49,259 nucleotides of DNA from an uncultured Granulicella sp. (lineage in GTDB: Bacteria > Acidobacteriota > Terriglobia > Terriglobales > Acidobacteriaceae): positions 1 through 49,259 of the forward strand of contig CAIZFH010000030.1 in the NCBI GenBank assembly GCA_903932155.1. Reading direction: 5' to 3'. Position numbers and translations under genes: made by a program. This document shows positions 45,515-49,259 of this stretch, piece after piece (within the stretch, counting starts at the first letter, position 1; each line of letters opens with the position of its first letter). The notes under the pieces are model-generated. The model saw only the letters and a list, made by a program, of their open reading frames with translations, was not told the origin of the DNA and searched no databases.

Positions 45515-46261
45515 TTACCGGTGGCTCTGCTTGATGAAGTAGTCCACCAGTTCGCTGGAGCTGTTGTCCATCTCGACGTCGAACGCTTCCACCTTGTTGG
45601 TGAAGTAGTTGAACGTCATGACGGCGGGGATGGCGACAAAGAGTCCGAACGCAGTGGTGACCAGTGCTTCGGAGATACCGCCTGCAACCGCGCCGATGCC
45701 AGAAGTCTTCTGGGTGGCGATGGCTTGGAAGGCGTTGAGGATTCCGATCACGGTGCCCAGCAGTCCGATGAACGGCGCCGTGGAACCGATGGTCGCAAGT
45801 CCGCCCAGGCCGCGCTTCAGCTTGGCGTGAACGATGGCTTCCGACCGTTCCAGAGCGCGCTGCGAGCTTTCCACCTGCTCCTCGGTGATGGTGCCACCGG
45901 AACCGAAGCTGCGGAACTCCTGCAGGCCGGCTGTGACAACTTCGGCCAGATGCGACTTCTTGCTGCGGTCGCCAAGTTTGATCGCCTCGTCCAGACGGCC
46001 ATCCTTCAGCGCACCCGCAACCTTTGGCGCAAATTCACGCGACTGCTTTTTTGCTGCGTTGAAGTACAGCCACCGGTCGATCATGACCGCCAACGACCAG
46101 ATCGACATGATGAACAGGATGATGGCGATGACGCGTGCCGGCCATCCCATGTTGGAGAGCAGACCGCCGATGCTGAAGCTGACCGTCGGGGCATCAGACT
46201 GAAACCACATGGCGAGCGTCGCGGGTACGTGAGCGAAGTTTGCGAGATGAGCGAGAATCAC
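45515..46261 (-). CDS. exbB: ExbB/TolQ-family proton channel protein
   Basis: Inner-membrane protein of 248 residues with three TM helices: about 38-60, 150-172 and 190-212. The conserved segments are GGLATIGSTAPFIGLLGTVIGI and SEALVTTAFGLFVAIPAV, which form the MotA/TolQ/ExbB channel domain. It forms the pentameric proton channel with ExbD. The GTG start at 46261 is preceded by a strong AGGAGG. The start is 150 bp downstream of the tonB stop on the same strand. Confidence 0.94.
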   Translation of the reverse strand: MILAHLANFAHVPATLAMWFQSDAPTVSFSIGGLLSNMGWPARVIAIILFIMSIWSLAVMIDRWLYFNAAKKQSREFAPKVAGALKDGRLDEAIKLGDRSKKSHLAEVVTAGLQEFRSFGSGGTITEEQVESSQRALERSEAIVHAKLKRGLGGLATIGSTAPFIGLLGTVIGILNAFQAIATQKTSGIGAVAGGISEALVTTAFGLFVAIPAVMTFNYFTNKVEAFDVEMDNSSSELVDYFIKQSHR

Positions 46262-46411
46262 TGGAATCTTTCCTCCTGATTTCTAAACAACATTGGACTG
46301 GTTCGATCTAAAAACCTGATCTGGTACAGGTCGGATGCTAAAACTCAATCTTCCGGCCCTGAATCGAATGCGTGTACTGCTTGTAACCAACCTCTGCAAA
46401 ACTGCTATCGG

Positions 46412-47149
46412 CTATCCGCCGCCGAAGGTAAAGTTGACCGTAATGCTCGTCTCCACCTCAACCGGCTCTCCGTTCAGCAGATAGGGCTTGTAGCGCCATC
46501 GGCTGACAGCGTCCCGGGCGGCGTTCACCAACATCCCGTTGCCACTGATAACCGACAGGTTCTCGATTGTGCCATCCTTCGAGATAATGGCATGCAGAAT
46601 GACCGCCCCTTGCACATGTGCCGCCTTGGCAATCGCAGGATAGACAGGTTCAGGCTTGGAAATAATCATGCCGGCAACCGTTCCGCTGGATACTTTGACC
46701 GGCCCAACCTGCTTCGGGACCGCCCTGGGAACGACCGGTGGCGGCGTCGACATGCTGGCAAAGAGGCCGCCTGCCACGCTACCGTTGCCGGGGCCGCCCA
46801 TGCCTTGCATGCCCATGACTCCCGCACCCGCTACCGGAGCTGCTTCCTCGTGAATCATCTTGATCTCTTTGGGAATCTTGGTCGGTGCATGCAGGCCCGA
46901 GTCAATCTCGGAGACGATCTTCACCGGCACTACCTTCTGCGGCGGAGGCGGTGGAGGCGGGGGCGGAGGCGGAGGTGGCGCTACCAGCAACGCAGTCAGG
47001 GCCATCTTCGGCAGTGCATCGGGATACAGCAGCGGAATCAGGATCAAGATGGCCAGGATGGACAGATTGATTGCGCCCGTCACAAACATCCACCGACTTG
47101 TTTTGGTCTTGAGCTGACCGCCGGATTCCATCAAAGAGCTTTCAAACAT
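46412..47149 (-). CDS. tonB: TonB-family energy transducer
   Basis: Protein of 245 residues. A cytoplasmic N-terminus precedes a TM anchor near residues 22-43. A run of 13 prolines at about 57-70 is the periplasm-spanning rod, followed by a Gly/Met-rich linker. The C-terminal TonB domain has YPAIAKAAHVQGAVILHAIISK and SRWRYKPYLLNGEPVEVET. It transmits proton-motive force from ExbB-ExbD to outer-membrane receptors. The ATG at 47149 with GAGG upstream is preferred; the frame to 47311 encodes an unlikely Cys/Arg-rich leader. Confidence 0.93.
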   Translation of the reverse strand: MFESSLMESGGQLKTKTSRWMFVTGAINLSILAILILIPLLYPDALPKMALTALLVAPPPPPPPPPPPPPQKVVPVKIVSEIDSGLHAPTKIPKEIKMIHEEAAPVAGAGVMGMQGMGGPGNGSVAGGLFASMSTPPPVVPRAVPKQVGPVKVSSGTVAGMIISKPEPVYPAIAKAAHVQGAVILHAIISKDGTIENLSVISGNGMLVNAARDAVSRWRYKPYLLNGEPVEVETSITVNFTFGGG

Positions 47150-47318
47150 GGACAGCCTCGCTAAAAAATGTTCTACCCAGTTTAGACACCGCGCCGGCCT
47201 GCTTTGTTCCCGAGACCGCGCCGCTTCGTTGCCGCATCTGCAATTCCCTTGTCCGCAGGGGCCATGGACCTCTGAAACCAGGCTGCCAAAGAATCTTACA
47301 CAAAATCGCATACAACTG

Positions 47319-47346
47319 AAAACCCGGCCCTGTGAATCGGGCTTTT
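47319..47346 (-). terminator. Possible secF terminator
   Basis: On the minus strand a short stem (AAAGCCCG with CGGGTTTT, one G-T pair) ends in TTTT directly over the secF stop codon. It is weak but well placed before the tonB promoter region (47150-47344), in which I see no other signal. Confidence 0.4.
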
Positions 47347-48325
47347 ACGCCCTGGCGCGCTTGGCTGGCAGATTCGAGACCTTGCCCCGGCTCTTGCGCC
47401 AGTCCTGATACGCCACCAGCATGGGCGCGGCCACCGCGATCGACGAATACGTCCCGATCACAATGCCCACCACCAAAGCAAACGAAAAGCCGCGCAGCAC
47501 CGGCCCGCCAAACAGGAACAAGCTCATCACCGTCAGGAAGGTAAGGCCGGAGGAGATCACGGTCCGGGTCAATGTCTGATTGATGCTTCTATTTACTACG
47601 TCCGGCAGCGATTCCCGGCGCGACAGGGCCAGGTTCTCGCGGATGCGGTCGAAGACCACGATGGTGTCGTTCATCGAGTAACCGATCAGGGTCAGGATTG
47701 CCGCAATCACCGTCAGCGTGATCTCCTGGTTGGTCAGGCTGAAGGCGCCTACTGTAATCAGCGTGTCGTGAAACACCGCAACCACGGCGGCAATGCCGTA
47801 GATCAGCTCGAAACGGAACCATAGGTAGATCAGCATCCCGATCAGCGAGTAAACCGTGGCCAGCTCGGCCTGATGTTGCAGTTGTGTGCCGGCGGTGGGG
47901 CCTACGATATCAACCTTCTGGATGGTGCAGTCCGAGCCGGGTTGGCCGCAGTTCAGTGCGTCCTGCACTTGCATGCTCCCGGTATCGTGCGCGCTGTCCG
48001 ATGACTCCGGCAGCGAGATGACCTCCATGTTGACGGACTGGCCTCGGGCATCGCTGATGGGATAGACGATGGAGTCCTTGACCCCGGCCTTGCTCAGCGC
48101 CTGGCGAATGTTGTTCTCATTCGGCGTGCTCGCGAACTGCACCTGAATCTCGGTGCCGCCCTTGAAGTCCACGCCGCGGGGAATACCGTGCCAGAACAGC
48201 ATGCTCAGTACGCCCGCCACGGAAAATATCAGCGAGAAGCCGAGAAAGTACCACTTTTTGCCCAGCCAATCGATCTTTGCGTCTCGAAACAGTTCCACTT
48301 TGCTTTCCTCTGGCGTGCCGTGCAT
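47345..48325 (-). CDS. secF: Protein translocase subunit SecF
   Basis: Inner-membrane protein of 326 residues with six TM helices. The first periplasmic loop carries VDFKGGTEIQVQF. The conserved TM4-TM5 stretch is TVIAAILTLIGYSMNDTIVVFDRIREN. With SecD it uses proton-motive force to pull exported proteins through SecYEG. It follows secD by 68 bp; the gap holds an 8-bp tandem repeat. The periplasmic loop at about 80-130 is longer than usual, with two Cys (LNCGQPGSDCTIQ). Confidence 0.95.
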   Translation of the reverse strand: MHGTPEESKVELFRDAKIDWLGKKWYFLGFSLIFSVAGVLSMLFWHGIPRGVDFKGGTEIQVQFASTPNENNIRQALSKAGVKDSIVYPISDARGQSVNMEVISLPESSDSAHDTGSMQVQDALNCGQPGSDCTIQKVDIVGPTAGTQLQHQAELATVYSLIGMLIYLWFRFELIYGIAAVVAVFHDTLITVGAFSLTNQEITLTVIAAILTLIGYSMNDTIVVFDRIRENLALSRRESLPDVVNRSINQTLTRTVISSGLTFLTVMSLFLFGGPVLRGFSFALVVGIVIGTYSSIAVAAPMLVAYQDWRKSRGKVSNLPAKRARA

Positions 48326-48342
48326 CGCCTGGTGTTACTAGT

Positions 48343-48390
48343 GCTCACTAACTCACTAACTCACTGACTTGCTGACTTGCTGACTTGCTG
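48343..48390. repeat. Six-unit 8-bp tandem repeat between secD and secF
   Basis: Six consecutive 8-bp units fill most of the 68-bp gap: gctcacta, actcacta, actcactg, then three identical acttgctg. The array drifts from one unit type to another in the middle. It is just downstream of the secD stop on the minus strand and upstream of secF. Confidence 0.85.
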
Positions 48391-48393
48391 CCT

Positions 48394-49259
48394 CTAAATC
48401 GATAGTTCCGCGCCGCGTTCCTTTCGCGCAAGATTCGCGTCGAAGATAGTTCGCGAGACGAATACGGCGGTGAACAGATTGGCCAGCAGCCCGAAGGTCA
48501 GGGTCACTGCAAAGCCCTTCACCGGGCCGGTCCCGAAGATAAACAGAATGCCTGCTGAAACGATCGTCGTGACGTGGGTATCGACGATGGTAATCCACGC
48601 GTGGCCGAAGCCCTGCTGCACCGCCACCGCCGCCGTCTTACCGGCGCGCAGTTCTTCGCGGATACGCTCAAAGATCAGCACGTTCGAATCCACGCCCATA
48701 CCAATGGTCAAAATGACGCCGGCGATCCCCGGCAGCGTCAGCGTTGCTCCTGCGATTCCCATGAATCCCAGCAGGATCACCAGGTTCAACAGTAGAGCCA
48801 GGTCCGCGTTGATGCCCGAGCCACGATAGTAGATCAGCATGAACACCATCACAGCCATCATGCCAACGATGGCCGCGACCACCCCCTGATGGATCGATGC
48901 CATGCCCAGGCTCGGCCCCACCGTACGCGTCTCCAGGGTCTCGATCGACGCAGGCAGCGCGCCGGTTCGCAGCATCAGCGAGAGATTGTCCACCTCGTCC
49001 TTGGTGAAGGTGCCTGTAATTTCGCCGCGGTCGCGAATGGACGAATTGATCGATGCCACCTCGCGAATCTTGTTGCCCAGTACGATCGCCATCGAACCTG
49101 GATTCGGGCTGTCCTTGGAGTGCGCCGAGGTGTACTTGTAGAAGCGGTCGCCGGCCTCCGTCGTCAGCGTGAAATCCAGATCCGGACGGCCGTTCTGGTC
49201 GTTCGAGGGCTGCGCATCGCGGAAGTCCGTTCCCTCCACCACGCTCGCCCGCTCCAACA
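48394..49259 (-). CDS. secD: Protein translocase subunit SecD (partial, C-terminal part)
   Basis: About 288 residues of the C-terminal part of SecD; the gene runs off the right edge of the window, so the start is not seen. Visible features are the end of the periplasmic P1 domain, then GPSLGMASIHQGVVAAIVGM leading into TM2. The conserved GVILTIGMGVDSNVLIFERIREEL follows, and TM helices continue to the end. The stop TAG is at 48394-48396. It precedes secF on the same strand. Confidence 0.95.
   Translation of the reverse strand, partial: LERASVVEGTDFRDAQPSNDQNGRPDLDFTLTTEAGDRFYKYTSAHSKDSPNPGSMAIVLGNKIREVASINSSIRDRGEITGTFTKDEVDNLSLMLRTGALPASIETLETRTVGPSLGMASIHQGVVAAIVGMMAVMVFMLIYYRGSGINADLALLLNLVILLGFMGIAGATLTLPGIAGVILTIGMGVDSNVLIFERIREELRAGKTAAVAVQQGFGHAWITIVDTHVTTIVSAGILFIFGTGPVKGFAVTLTFGLLANLFTAVFVSRTIFDANLARKERGAELSI

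Overview
The window is about 49 kb of high-GC chromosomal DNA from a Gram-negative bacterium, most likely an Acidobacteriota of the Terriglobia group (Granulicella, Edaphobacter or Terriglobus-like). That placement is inference. It rests on DUF4175/DUF4159 proteins in a MoxR operon, a TonB/ExbB/two-ExbD set, an Isc operon headed by an Rrf2 regulator, and palindromic intergenic elements I remember from that group. No database search was run.

Layout. 1-240: cluster of intergenic palindromes. 459-2685: receiver-only response regulator followed by a CHASE3/PAS histidine kinase. 2682-6386 (minus): threonine aldolase, HemW and a polytopic GT-C-like membrane protein. 6723-13829 (plus): reductive pyrimidine catabolism, with beta-ureidopropionase, PreT, PreA, dihydropyrimidinase and an NCS1 permease. 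This operon carries two lesions or insertions: a 468-bp element with 35-bp inverted ends around a four-helix-bundle (IVS-type) gene, and an in-frame TAG in the dihydropyrimidinase. 13927-15849: a duplicated-domain secreted protein and an IclR regulator. 16045-17688: pgi. 17689-20683: low-density stretch with an orphan secreted protein, a truncated peroxiredoxin and a Tat-exported amidohydrolase.

20792-35023 (minus) is one long translationally coupled operon: DUF4159, VWA/GATase-like, C13-like peptidase homologue, TPR/gluzincin metallopeptidase, MoxR ATPase, DUF58, BatA-like VWA and a giant DUF4175 protein. It looks like an envelope-associated MoxR/VWA machine with two protease-fold partners, and it is my main candidate for an undescribed system. 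35212-37713: a multicopper oxidase and an NHL-repeat protein, convergent. A perfect CRP-type palindrome lies upstream of the NHL gene. 38101-38177: tRNA-Val(GAC). 38325-39111: PgsA-like phosphatidyltransferase and a 54-residue zinc-ribbon protein.

39437-44316 (plus): Fe-S cluster assembly, iscR-iscS-iscU-iscA-hscB, interrupted by a small membrane protein gene and a complete PIN-type toxin-antitoxin pair with its own promoter. 44401-47149 (minus): tonB-exbB-exbD-exbD. 47345-49259 (minus): secF and the 3' part of secD, cut by the window edge, separated by a six-copy 8-bp tandem repeat.
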